This document shows positions 1 through 11,352 of a stretch of DNA of 64,000 nt, piece after piece (the first letter of the stretch is position 1; each line of letters starts with the position of its first letter). The notes below the pieces were generated by a model, which was not told the DNA's origin, ran no database searches, and was given only the letters and a program-made list of their open reading frames with translations. A program made the translations under genes and the position numbers. Origin of the DNA: Vandiemenella viatica (Eukaryota > Arthropoda > Insecta > Orthoptera > Morabidae); NCBI GenBank assembly GCA_031002005.1, contig JARYHS010008074.1:182614494-182678493 (forward strand), read 5' to 3'.

Positions 1-1405
1 TTTCCCCACACACATATTAGTAATGAATTTTAATTTTTTAAAAATGTTTTTGGTGTACTGTCAATCACTTTCTTCAGTAATTTTTCCCATCCTTTTTAAG
101 TTTTCCTTGACAATAAAGCAACGGCCTGACCAAAGCATTGTAACTCAATGTGTTCTCACACATTCTGATAATTTGAGGTAATTTGAATTTTCTTTCCACC
201 ACCTACCCAACTGTCATATGTTATAGATTTTCAGCAATAACCATCTACCTAAAGAACTGACTATTCTTGATACTAATTTCCATTACAAGTTGATGTAACT
301 AGCTAGATTCCTGTCCTTGTTATCTTGCAGCTGTTCATAGTCCTCTTTGATTTTGATCCTATCACATATCATTATAGCATCTAAAAACAACCTATTTTTT
401 TTTAAGAACAGAGACTTTCCCAAGATATGTTTGCAATGAAGTCTCCACGAGTGTACACAATATGGCGGTACACTCGTGATGACTTTATTGCAACCTAACT
501 TTTAACTGTAAGCGATTAATATTACCATTTATTAGAATAATGAATAGCGATTGTGCCAATATTCTACCATGTGGTTTAACTTTTCCACATCCACCTTTCT
601 ATTTTTTCTTTTTTTAACATGAGAAATCCTTTACCCAACAAGTAACTTATTCATCCAATTTGATGGTTTTTACCTTATTTAATAGAATTTTCTAGATCAC
701 TCAGTCAGATGTCTTGGTAAGGTGTAGTGCTAAATTATCAACTTGGTCTGCCTTGTGTAATTTGTGCAAGATATTTTGTACATAAAATATCTTGCTTGTA
801 TCCTCTAAATGAGATTCACATGAATATACTTTCTGAAGGCCAGGTTCAAATTTGTGTACAAGTTTCTTTCCTCAGATACATTTCTAAAATGATTGCATAT
901 CAATCAGTTCATCAATAAACTGTTTGTGATGTCAAGCTAATTGGCCTGTAATTTTTAACTCTATACTATTACACTTCTGGTCCTCATGATAACAGCAGCT
1001 AAGTGTCAATCTAAATAATGTTGCAAGGTAAAGTACAATATCCTCTACCTATTTTTTTTTTTATACATCCATTACTTCTGTTAATACATCATCCTCTTTT
1101 GTATTGCACTGCACTACCTAGTTTTATGTTTTCTTTTTGTTAATGTTGTTCATGAATACTAATGGTGTAGTTTTATTTTTGGCACTTTCTCATACATTTT
1201 ATAAATTTTGATATGATTAATTGGCACTTCTGTCACACAACTTTATTTCTGAAGGTCTAAGGAATCAAAGAAAATTTAACTATCTATTAATACAATGAAC
1301 TTACGAAGTTCACAGGTTCAAATAACAAGAACAATTGTATTTATTGATTTACTGAAAATGATAACTTTATAGTGATATTAATAAAAATGCAGCTTATTTT
1401 TGCAG
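1..1405. other. AT-rich intronic or upstream sequence with a small Penelope palindrome
   Basis: No exon is recognised before the acceptor at 1405. The first half of the methyl-CpG-binding domain must be encoded further upstream, either outside the window or in an exon I cannot see. The minus strand near 60-160 reads like the tail of a LINE reverse transcriptase (a stretch resembling 'NALVRPLL'), but it is too short and broken to call. The only clear structure is the inverted repeat at 409-501, listed separately. Confidence 0.4.
409..501. repeat. Head-to-head remnant of Penelope pseudo-LTR ends
   Basis: Around 430-455 the sequence reads gcaat-gaagtc-cacgagtgtac. Its near reverse complement follows at 470-493 after a short spacer. 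The same string, preceded by 'gactttccc', is the end of the pseudo-LTRs of the Penelope-like element at 33232-35421 (gactttcccggc..gcaatgtagtcttcacgggtgtacc). I infer two short pseudo-LTR ends joined head to head, a common outcome for this retroelement class. No coding sequence remains. Confidence 0.5.
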
Positions 1406-1588
1406 TCCACTTGGTCGCAAATTTAGGTCCAGAAATGAGCTAATAACTTACTTCAGAGAAATTGGTGAGTTATTTCCAAAAGAAAAGTTTGATTTTTCAC
1501 TTCGTCAGAAGAAAAGTGCAGATGTTGTCTTAAGAAGTGTTCCATTAAGTTGTGCTACAGCCCAGAAGGTCGAAGTATTACATCCAAG
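1406..1588 (+). CDS. Exon of a methyl-CpG-binding-domain (MBD) protein, C-terminal half of the domain
   Basis: The exon is 183 nt, preceded by a pyrimidine-rich acceptor (ttatttttgcag) and followed by the donor gtatga. It begins with the third base of a split codon and ends with the first two bases of another (phase 2 at both ends). The conceptual peptide starts PLGRKFRSRNELITYFREIG and continues through FPKEKFDFSLRQKK to VEVLHPR. The G-KFRS block, a hydrophobic helix (ELITYF) and the FDF motif are signatures of the DNA-binding second half of MBDs such as those of MeCP2, MBD1, MBD2/3 and MBD4. The N-terminal beta strands must come from an earlier exon. The protein would act in the nucleus as a reader of methylated CpG. 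The reading frame is intact and unlike the decayed transposon frames around it. Assignment to a specific MBD family member is not possible from this segment; an MBD4-like DNA glycosylase is one option, but no glycosylase domain is visible in the window. Confidence 0.85.
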
Positions 1589-2365
1589 GTATGATGAAAA
1601 CATTCATTCTATCAAATTTTGGTAACAGGTTTACATAGTCGCCTTAAATTTGACCTCTTAATTGTAAGGCTAGTTTTTGATGAATAAGGAAGTTTAAGTT
1701 TCACTAAAGCAGGTTTACAAATTTTGAATTTAATTAATGTTTTACAGGTTAGCTAAAGTAATTATTTGAGCCAATTTTCTGCTATGCAATTAAGAACAAA
1801 CTTCATTAATGTTTTAATAAATTATGAAAGTATGAAAATACAACATGCAATCATTTCTATTTAAAATGTTGCTAATTTTGATTTATCAAGTTAGTAATCA
1901 TGAAAAATAGAGAGCAAGGAATATAAGGCATATTCTTGTATGGTAAAATCCATAAATAAGCTAATAGAGTGACTTAATATTGTACTATATGAAGTTATGG
2001 ATTATGAAGCCAAGGATTTATGCTTAACAAAAACTTTTATGTGTCATTACTTGGTGTATTCTCCAGAACCTTGTTTGTATCACCAACCAGGCTATTTAAG
2101 GTTCTAAAATTATAAAGGAGATGTGGTATTTTGCCCCCTTCACTTGAAAGACCACCAGAACTTTGCAGTAATAGACTTGTCATTAACTTTTTTATTTCTA
2201 GATAATGTAAACATTTGTTAGATGCTGAATGAGAGCCCCCAATAAAATAAACTTACGTTGGTATGGCAATGGAAAGGGTAATTCCTGTTATAGTGTTGCA
2301 ATAAATATTTTAAATGCAGTAAGTGTAAGAAGGGGTTTCACTGAGGCGAATATTATGGAGAAGGA

Positions 2366-2941
2366 CTGTCAATGAGGCTGAATGACTTAGGCGCATGGGG
2401 AAGGGTTCCTTTAGATTTCTCCAACCTGCACTGAATAGTTATCGCGATGTCTTCTGCCATTCTCGGAATGTCTTCTGCCACTCGCTGTAGCATCCTACTA
2501 TTGTTACTAAGATATCTTTTTTGGAAACACTGCAATTTACTCTACCAGTTGCAGAACTGAATGGAATGCGGCAAAATACTCTTGAGTGAACTTCCATTTA
2601 TTGGCCACAAATTTAAACAAGATTCCAGCTGATATGGCTGAGGAGAGGGTCCACTTCACCTTCAGATAATTGAAATTTACCCCATCAATCAGGGTAAGTG
2701 ACAGGTAGAAGACAAAAGTTAATGTTAGGCAGTGGGAGGAACCGTATCAGAGTTGATATGGATGCTATATGATTTCCAAGCCAAGACAGCCAATGTAACA
2801 TCTGATCCACATCAGCTGCATTCTGAAATTACCCATTCGCGTCAGCAAATTCCGTGGCCACAAAACAACCGGTGAGTGATCAGCAACTCACCCTGAAACT
2901 CGTTTACTGAATTCAACTTTGAATAAAGTTATGAATTTTGA
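2366..2941 (-). repeat. 3' LTR of the env-bearing Gypsy element
   Basis: Shares long blocks with 11353-11888, for example 'ctgaatgacttaggcgc', 'gtagcatcctactattgtta' (right copy: 'cctgctattgtta'), 'gattccagctgatatgg' and 'ccaagccaaga'. The outer edge near 2366 and the inner edge near 2941 are approximate. Many CpG-to-TpG/CpA differences separate the two copies (this copy is the more decayed), as expected of old methylated sequence. Confidence 0.8.
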
Positions 2942-3180
2942 GCTATCACACTCTCCCCACTCCAGCTGAACATCCCTTCCAAGATGCCAACTATCAGTTA
3001 TCATGATGCCAATGTGGACCTATCCTGCCTGATTTACGACGTCATTTCAACATAAGGAAACCTTAAGTACTAATTATTAGTAGGTAAGTTTGCCAGACCT
3101 GGTAAGCAAACAGGTGAATTAGAACACAATTACAAAGTATATTGTTAAACAAACTGCTAAATAGGGGTATACATGGTGAA

Positions 3181-6100
3181 TTAGGTATGGGTTACAGTTG
3201 TTTCCGGGATGTCGGTATCCTCGTGTGAATTTGATAATGAAACCACTATCTTGGTGGTTGTGGGTACTGCATTGTGTAAACTGTATTGTGGCACTCTAGT
3301 CAAATGATGATAGTACGAGTAAAACAAAACAAAAATAATTACTCCAGTTCCTAAAATATTGATTACGCTGGTCGTTGCAGCAATTGTGTGATGTCTACTG
3401 GGTGCATCTAACTGTGTCTCCATTTGCACATGCACCTGGTTGTATTGAATATTATCATTTGAGGATTGTAAATATTAATTAATCTCATTTAAGAGTAGGG
3501 TAGGATCCATTTGGTTTAAGATATGGCGTTTTTGACTAAGGGTATGTGGTAGGTAGGAAATATTAGATTAAGAAGCAGATTTGCTTCTGGCATAATTGGA
3601 AGAGTGAAGTCTTTGCTTACAATTTTAATGTGAGTTGCATTCTCTAAAATTCCTGACCCCAAAAGGATTATCTTATTAGTAGTAAACTTTAGTGGGTTAG
3701 TTGGACAGGTTATTGCTACCATAATGGGATAATTTATGGTATAAATCCAGTTAGTTTTTAGCCTTACAAAATGTGACTTGCTCAGACATAAAATTTCCCA
3801 TTGGATAGTATCAAGAAAGTGTCATAGAAAAATAGGCTTGTTTCGCAGCTCGGCCTGACCCAGTCATGTAATGAGAATAAGGGGCGTAATAGTGTAGCTG
3901 TAATTTTGCACCTACCAAGATCATCTTTGTGCAGTAAAGTATAAGATCTGTGGTTCTGACTGATTATGAAGATGATGTGGAACTTTCAACTGGTATAATG
4001 ATTCATTTCATTCGTTAAAACAGGAAAAACATGAAGAGAATACTGATCTAAGATAAAAGGTGATGATGCCAGGGGTATCTTAATAAGAATCCTAAGGCTT
4101 TGGTCCATGTGAACCACACTAACATCAACAAATTGGTAATAATCAGGCAAGTACTCATGTGTACATGGAATGACTATATGAACATTTCCATTCAAGCATT
4201 TCGTAATCACTCGGGGAGCGCCCATAAACTATGGGCTATGTGGGTGGGAGGGGTTTTCCGAGCCAGGCCACATAGCTATTATTTCATATTATTTATCACA
4301 GTTAAAATGATAACACAGAAACAGCAAGCAAATATTTATTTCCACCATTTAATTATCTCAATATGTAATTTACGATAATCTAAGAAGAGAAAACAAAACA
4401 AAATATCTTCTCTAGAATCAATAGTGAAAAAGCTACATGCTATGTGGGAGAAATGGGGGGGGGGCAGAAAAGACATGTCAGGCTATGTGGAGGGGAGGGG
4501 TTTTTACAGAAGGTCAAAATAGACAATGGACAATCCCTTGTAAGTATTGCAAATTAGGATTGATTAATAGATGACTAAGTTTATTAATCGCTGCCTGTCC
4601 AAGTGCAATTCTGAGTTTCTATAGTTCTATTCTTATGCTGGTAATCGTGCAAGGTGCTCCAAAAGATAGTAATTCTGTATTTGTTTTATAAATAGTTCAT
4701 CAACCCCTGAAGGTGGTCATTAAGAATAGCTTGCATTTCTGCTATTTTCCCCATGGAGGCATTCGCTAATCTTTGTGTGGCTAGGAATTAATTTCCAATA
4801 GCAGTTTCCAGATTTTTTACTAGAAGTAATTGGCACATAGTGCTAATTTGGAAATTGCTGTTAATGCACTCTAATATGGTGATTTTGGAGTATAATTCCT
4901 TTAGTTCGCTTTCAGTTGCTGTCCCAAAAAGTGTTTTTAAACTTTGCCATTTACATCCCGCAGCGATCTCTTTTCTCTATTATACATTTTCAAAGGTCTT
5001 TCCATTAACTCACTGTACTTGAAACGCATAGCGGTGTGAGCTACCATGAGAGATAGTATGCACTAATTCATTTTCAAAGATCAGTTTTAGCCAGTGGTTT
5101 CCATAAGCAGCTCAAAAGACATTTTCAGCTGTCAATTTTGGGCTTGCAATATGGTACAATAAGAGAGTCCAGGACAGGTTGGTACTAACAACACTAGAAC
5201 CTTTTCCAAAGGCAATGCAATTATGTAATGGGGTGATTTTGATGACTGTAGTAGGGAAAAAATTCTAATTAAGACAAAAATAACTATATGGGGAACAAAG
5301 AAAAAAAATTTCTTCTAAGTTATTTGCTTAAGCTAAGACTATCGTACCGCCAGTCATTACATCCCAATCGTCAAAAGTTCAACTAGGCTTGAACAAACAT
5401 TCTAATTAATCTTAATGTACAGTACTACTCCTGCTAGTATCATACACTTATAAGTGTCATGAGAATGCCCTCTTACTAGCCCCTAACGCTACTCCCCCTT
5501 GGAAATCAAACAGTTATTCTATGCTACGATACTTAGTATAGAGTTCCAACGTTATGAAGCTAGCTTGGGCAGGCATGCCGACAGCACCGAGTCTCACATT
5601 CCATAGTCAGCGTTATGCCCACATATGCATGAAGGACAGCTGTGCAGCCTGCTCTTCCTGTGCCTATACAACACAATATCTTGCCACCAATTGGTCTTAT
5701 ACTAAGCCTAATATGTATATAATACCAAAGGATAGCTGGAAACAATCTGGCTTTGACAGAACAAGTTAACTTAGTAAAATATGGAAATTTACAATTAAGA
5801 GGTTCACATAAGCTTCCTACTTCAAAGTTTGCAGTTCTAAACTCAATGAGAGAAAATCCCATATAGAATTCATGGTTTTTACTGGAATATTATATATACT
5901 CATTTTTCTCTTTCTTAAGTAGTATGTGTGATTGTTAGGAAGACCCTTGTCTGCTTGAGTCATAGGATGACTGAAGATTATAGTTGTTATTTGAACTGGT
6001 GGATTCAATGCTGGTATTTTAATTTCAGTGTTTCAGTGTTGATACTTTTAGCATCCATTGCTGGTTGTAAAGTGACTGCTGAGGTTGGGGATTGTATAAT

Positions 6101-6230
6101 GATTTGCTTAAGTCCAGGATGTGGCTTCACACAGTTTTCTTCCAGATAATTGTAGCTTCATGTTCACTGGTTAAGTCTGGGCAAGTACTAGGTGAGGCGC
6201 TGACCAGATTGTTTTGAATTTGGATGATTT
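3181..6230 (-). pseudogene. env-like third gene of the Gypsy element, broken
   Basis: Located downstream of the integrase remnant and upstream of the 3' LTR, where errantiviruses carry env. Open pieces lie at 3181-3435, 3516-3722 and 3986-4225 (minus). The last piece, 3181-3435, contains a strongly hydrophobic run (INILGTGVIIFVLFYSYY) followed by a short polar tail, as expected for a C-terminal transmembrane anchor and cytoplasmic tail. The 3986-4225 piece contains phrases such as LRILIKIPLA and a CxxG..C-like cysteine pair. A G-rich stretch at 4210-4530 seems to interrupt it and may be a separate small insertion. In relatives the product is a membrane fusion glycoprotein acting at the cell surface. 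Here stops and gaps leave no functional frame. Identification rests on position and on the membrane segment, not on a convincing alignment. Confidence 0.5.
4211..4535. repeat. Possible MITE inside the env-like region
   Basis: The segment begins 'ggggagcgcccataaactatg' and holds two G-rich blocks, each near 'gctatgtggg.ggaggggttttt'. These are foreign to the surrounding env-like text. 'Gggagcgcccataaa' resembles termini of non-autonomous DNA transposons with G-rich ends. I could not identify a matching right end or a target duplication, so this is tentative. Confidence 0.3.
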
Positions 6231-6251
6231 TCCGGGTTTCTTATAGAGTTA

Positions 6252-7100
6252 TTAAGCATAACTAGACTGTATTTCTTGGGGCTTTACCTTTTTATTGTAC
6301 TGTGATGACAGTTGGTCGAATGCTTTTGTAATGTTTTTCTGGACCTTGTTCCAAATACTTTTCAACTGAAGCGTGAGACTGCTGACATCTTTATAGAGTT
6401 CCAACATTGTAAAGGGTGAAACCATTTCTCTGCCATATAATATTTCAAGTGGGGTGTGTTTTGTGGAGGTATACACTTTGCTGTTATAAGCTGAAATAAT
6501 GAATTTTAGAATTATCTACCAGGTCTTTGAGCTTCGTTTAGATTTAGATAGCAACTTAGTGATTTAACTATGGTTTTATGTACGCGTTCACATCTCCCAT
6601 TCCCCATCATGTGAATTGCTGAGGTTCATATCTTTTGTATACCTAACAATCAGTACGTTTGGGTAAATAGTTCTGATTGGAAGTTACTTGCTTTGTCCAT
6701 TGACTGAGAAATTGGTACACTAAACCATAGGATCAAATGCGTCACGAAGGCGCTAGCCAAAACTTCAGCTGTTTCACCAAATAGTGTAAGAACGCACCAA
6801 TAACAGTGAGGATGTACTTATGGCCTGTATCACTGTTGAGCAAGGGGCTGACTATATCTAATTGAATTCTTTCAATAGGAGCGCTGGTTGCTGGAAGTGA
6901 TTGCAGTTTTTCTCTACAGCCGCATTCATTCATTGCATATCGAGCTATTTTTAATGAAATTGCTGATACCATTTCTCCAAGATGGCCACAAATATTGTTA
7001 TGCAACACTTTGGTTGACGCTCTTCCAATCAACATGCCAAGACAAATTAGATGCATGGAATAATTTCATGATTAACCTTTTTAAGTAGGCGGGAACTACT
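6252..7100 (-). pseudogene. Integrase remnant of the Gypsy element
   Basis: Minus-strand text at 6742-7056 shows the end of the zinc-binding region (GHLGE), the linker (CREKLQSLPATSAPIERIQLDIV) and the start of the catalytic core (GHKYILTVIGAF). The first catalytic aspartate lies in QLDIV. A further piece at 6252-6476 shows the segment after the core (STKHTPLEILYGR), typical of Ty3/Gypsy integrases. The enzyme would join element cDNA to chromosomal DNA in the nucleus. The two pieces are separated by frameshifts and missing sequence, so it is inactive. It lies downstream of RNase H in the normal pol order. Confidence 0.8.
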
Positions 7101-7320
7101 ATGCAACAGCCTTCTTGATATTTCTGTAAAGACCATTTTCTTTAATGATAAATTGTTTGTTATTTTGCCATTTTTGGCACTCTTCATCTTTTGACTGTTC
7201 TACTGGTAGCTCAGACAAAGGTGGCGACTCCTGTTTTTCGACTACAACGATTTTTTGGCTTAATCCGTCAACATTACTGTGTTTATTACCAGATTTGTGG
7301 ATTACATCAAACTGAAATCC

Positions 7321-7701
7321 TTAAATGGATATGACCCACCTTGTTAGCCTACTAGAGGGGTCTTTGAGCGATTGTATCCACCTAAGTGTGGAATGGTCTG
7401 TCATAATTTGGAAATTACGACCATAAAGGTAACAACGAATGTACTTTATACACCAGGTCACTGAAAGCAGCTCTTTCTCCTTCATCAAAGAATTGACTGC
7501 TGCCTCGTTAACTACCTTGGCGCATAATAACTGGGATGTTCCTGGTCTTCGACTATTTGCGAAAGGACCCCATCTAGAGCAAAATTCGAAGCGCCCAAGG
7601 AAAACATAGAGTTTTTTGAGAAATCTGGTTAAATTAACAAGGGCTTTGAAGTTCAAATTTCTTTGATTTCCAGCATAGCATGCTAACATTTCTAAGACCA
7701 T
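7321..7701 (-). pseudogene. RNase H domain remnant of Gypsy pol
   Basis: The longest open piece of the element, 126 residues. The second half reads EKELLSVTWCIKYIRCYLYG and then ..MTDHSTLRWI, the classic Gypsy RNase H core with its acidic E and D positions. The first part corresponds to the connection after the reverse transcriptase (the usual 'FLGxxxYYR' region, here degraded). It would degrade the RNA strand of the RNA-DNA hybrid in the cytoplasmic particle. It continues upstream into the reverse transcriptase remnant with frame breaks. Confidence 0.85.
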
Positions 7702-8560
7702 ACGAATGGGGTGCCTTTTTAAAGTAGTGTGGTTAAAGGTTAGGGTATTTGAGTATAATCTTACACGAATTTCCTGTAGTAGTTAGGTCGGCCTAGAAAG
7801 GATTGTAACTCTTTCACATTATTTGGAGAGGGGAACTCTGACTTCTGAAACTAATCATGGATGCGGTTTCACATTGCCTTTGGAGATTAGGTGACCCAAA
7901 TAATCAATCTCTTCTAAAGCAAAATGGCATTTTTCTAATCACAATGTGAGGTTAGCTTTGAGGAGTCTTTCAAAAATGTTTTCTAAGTGGACAAGATGAT
8001 CCTCCAAATTCTTAGAAAAGTTTACATCATCGAGGTAAACCAATACAGAATGGGGCTTTAAGCCCTCAGAGAATTCTGTCCATTAATCTTTATAAACATG
8101 GTGCCGCATTTCTCAGACTAAAAGGAAGTTATTGGTATTTGTAATGTCTGTCAGGAACACTGCCATTTCTGGAATATCTTATTCGACCACAGGTGCCTGA
8201 TGGTAATCTGACTTGTAATCTAGTGTCATAAACATTTGGCAATTACTACGATAGTCAACAGTTTCTGATGTTTGGTATGGGGTAGTCATATGGAATGGTT
8301 ACTTTGTTCAATGCGCGGTAATCCACACAGAACCGAAACTTTATTTCGTTATTATTTGAGCGTGATGGTAACGTGTAATTTGAGTGTTGAATTATCCCAT
8401 CCCTATACTGCAGGTCTATAGGGTCATTTATTGACTCTGACTATGCAGCATTTGGTATGGCTTTTTGTATATGGGAACGGCATCCCCAGTTAAAATTCTA
8501 TGCTCTACAATATCAGTAGTGGATATGGTTTGATCATGCATAAACAATTTTTTATACTTA
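7702..8560 (-). pseudogene. Reverse transcriptase remnant of Gypsy pol
   Basis: No long frame survives, but diagnostic boxes can be read on the minus strand. One is FCVDYRALN (near 8300-8330), corresponding to the VDYRxLN box. Another is VYLDDV (near 8018-8040), which carries the catalytic Y-DD. Stops and frameshifts lie between them. Order and spacing relative to the RNase H and integrase pieces fit Ty3/Gypsy pol. Boundaries are approximate. Confidence 0.75.
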
Positions 8561-9170
8561 AGAAACAACTGTTCAAATCACACTTGCTCCCCTACAAGCA
8601 GGTTTTGTAACTTAGTCTTTAAGCTAATAGGTAGTTCTGCAGAGTTGGCAAGAACATACTTGGTGTCTATTGCGCTTTCAGAATTATGATTTATACTTAC
8701 AATATCATAGCTACAGTCAAGATCTCTTAATACCTATGTTTCGGCTAATTTAAAATGATACATATCAGCTGTACCATAATTTTCAGCTACCACTGGCACA
8801 TGTTTGATTCCATCAATTAACTTTAGATTTCAAATGATTACCTTTAGATACACCTGCCTGACATGCAACCAGTCATGGCCAGGTAATTGTTCAATCACAA
8901 TCACAGAATCTGTCGTAGCATTGATGTTATCTGTTATGGGAACATGAATATTTTTGCAGATGATTTTGAAACTGTATGGGAGGCAAAGACCTTCACAACT
9001 GACTTATATGCCCATGTAGTGAACTGTTACACGTCATCTTAGTTCTTGAGCATGTTGGTAACCTTTGTTACACTAGAATAATGGGATTACCATCGAGATC
9101 TCCAAATTATACTGTGCGCTTTGCTTAGTCAATGACTACACCATGATTATGCATAAAATTGAGTCCAAGC

Positions 9171-9565
9171 CAGTGGCGTAGCTAGGTCAACAAGGGCCCC
9201 GGTGCAAAAAATCTATTTTGGGCCCTGGGCCCTCAGGCCAGATGGGCGACCTTTTTTTTTGCTTTGTGTTGCTGGTAAGGGCCCCCTGAGCTAAGGATGG
9301 GGCCCTTAACTTGTGCTTAGGGGCCCCCTGAGCTGTGGGAGCCCCCTGAGCAGTGAGAGGCCCTTAGTTAGGGGCTTCCTGTGACTCGGGGCCCCCTTAG
9401 ACGACTGTAGAGCTAAAAAAAAAAATGGTCGCCAGTTTGCCATGAAGGCTCGTGGGGCCTCTGAAATACTCTTGGGGCCCCCCAGAGGTATGCTTGGGGG
9501 CCCTGAGCTGAGAATAGGGGCCCCGGTGCACTGCACTGCCTATCCCCATAGTAGCTACGTCCCTG
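9171..9565. mobile_element. hAT-type MITE (395 bp) with 8-bp target duplication
   Basis: Termini are inverted: left cagtggcgtagctagg, right ..tagctacgtccctg. The element is flanked on both sides by gtccaagc (9163-9170 and 9566-9573), a perfect 8-bp target-site duplication typical of hAT transposition. The interior is a string of units around 'ggggccccctgag(c/ct)g' and has no transposase. A second copy is at 39885-40217. It interrupts the older Gypsy element and therefore inserted later. Proline-rich open frames across it are composition artefacts. Confidence 0.9.
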
Positions 9566-10019
9566 GTCCAAGCAATCCGTTGTATTGCCCTCCCAGATTT
9601 GGAACCATATAGAAGGACGCACCGAGTGCTTCAGGGCCAATTGCGACATTAGTATCATGTATTCCCAATACTTGTAATTCCCTGTTGTCACCACCTGTGA
9701 TTTTGCAGTCTAGCGCTTACAGTTTCCCCATGTTACATATGCTATGCTTCAGCAATGGAACTTCAGCACCCATGTTCAATAAAAGGTAACACATTACCCG
9801 ATTTACTTGTGCTTTTAAAGTCAACTCAAATTTGTTATGCCATCCGTACCCTCTACTGAAGCTATGGGTGCATTTTTACACAAGATTTACAAAATGCCAC
9901 GGCCGCATTTGCCCTCCTCTAGTTTAAATTCTCATTATTACTTTTTTTCTGAGCCACTACAATTCTGTGAAACTTCCTGTTCACTGTTTCCATTGTTTAC
10001 ATTGATTATGTGGGATCCC

Positions 10020-11100
10020 CCGTCCTGCTATTTCCATAAAATGTACTGCCTCCAGCAGCCCGTTGACTGCTACCATACCACATAGTACAATTACGTCCAG
10101 TACCGCAGGGGTGATGTGTATTTCCACTACTACCACGATCCCCTTTAGAATTACCACTGTCTTCTGCATTTGATCAGCAATTTCTCCTCATCTACCCAAT
10201 TTTGCCACATTTATAACAAACAATTGATTTCTTATTAATAAAACCATGCCTTAATCTAATCATTCTGAAACTGGTTCCCTCTTTGTCTGCTCAAAAAATA
10301 TTGAGTATTTAATTGCATCAGCTTGTGTTTTTGGATATTTTAGAGTAATGTACTCACTTATTTAATCATTAATGCCTTTTAAGGAATCAATCAATCTTGC
10401 ACTGGTCCCCCTCAAACCTCATAGCAATATTCTGTGACGTTTCTTTTGTTAGCACGTAAGTTTGATTGTTAATTTCCTTACTCTGTCAGCAATTGATTCT
10501 GATACACCTTGTTTAACGTTCTTAATTTTTCAGTATAGTATCGGTCTGTATTTTGCCTCTCAAACATTTTAATTAACTCTTCTGATAACCCTTCAAATGT
10601 TTCCGAAAGCTTACAATTCTCATCGAACATAGCAAACTTATAGACATCCACAGACATTCTACTTCTCATTTTTGTTCGGTCGGTATATCCAAGCCCACCA
10701 AACAATCACCGAAGTTTGATAGAAACTCGTTAATATATTGAGATCCAGATGCACTGAATGATAGATTCTGCGCGGTAAAAATATTAATAAACGGAATATT
10801 TTTGTCATTAGAATCCTTATGTCATGCAATACGAGCCACGAGAGCAACGATTTTCCGATTCAACTGTTCAATTGCTGTTTGCAAATGAACTTCCATTTTA
10901 GCCAGATTGGAAGGAAGTACTCTCTGTTTGCTGCTAGAAGCCGCCGGTTGATGATGCCGCTGCCGTTGACGCCACGCCGGTCAGCGCTCCTGCTGTCGCC
11001 GCCATTGAAGCCGTGTTGAACCGCTAACGTCACGCACATGCCACCACCACATCGAACCGCTATCGCCACGCGCTTGCCACCTCCTCGTCAACTGCTTCCG
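10020..11100 (-). pseudogene. gag remnant of the Gypsy element
   Basis: Minus-strand text between about 10860 and 10020 resembles a retroelement capsid protein, with local phrases such as FSASGSQYINEFLSNFGD. Near 10195-10225 there is a zinc-knuckle start (CYKCGKIG). Stops occur throughout. It would be the structural capsid/nucleocapsid protein of the particle. It sits between the leader and the pol remnants. The N-terminal start cannot be fixed. Identification is by position and the knuckle; capsid homology is only suggestive. Confidence 0.55.
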
Positions 11101-11330
11101 CCACGAACAGCAAACCAGCGTCGTCCGCGACGAACAGCGCCTCCGCCACGAACGTGTCGCCAAGCGAACTGCGGCATGTTGGACCTTCGGCCCGGCGCCC
11201 GTGCCGCGTTGCTACACCTCTTACCGTGCTGCTGGCTCGCCGTCCTTGGCTCTGTAGTTTACTTTATTTTGCATCACTCGTTCGCCCCCGCTGCCCAACA
11301 CATTATCTTGAGTTTCCTCGCTGTTATGTT
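10940..11330 (-). other. GC-rich, CpG-rich leader of the Gypsy element
   Basis: Between the primer-binding site (near 11333-11352) and the gag remnant, composition changes to strongly GC- and CpG-rich (repeated cgccacg / ccgccacgaac units), unlike the AT-rich surroundings. Open frames crossing it on both strands are low-complexity (Arg/Ala/Pro rich) and I do not regard them as genes. The LTR element at 46061-52276 has a comparable GC-rich patch in the equivalent position. Confidence 0.5.
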
Positions 11331-11352
11331 CGTCTTCCCAGTTCTGGCACCA

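Noticed and set aside
727..918. 63-codon + strand frame upstream of the MBD exon as a possible earlier MBD exon
   Set aside because: No N-terminal MBD residues are visible and no donor fits the phase-2 requirement of the exon at 1406.
2353..2535. 60-codon frame at the edge of the LTR
   Set aside because: Falls within the LTR of the Gypsy element; the other LTR does not keep the frame.
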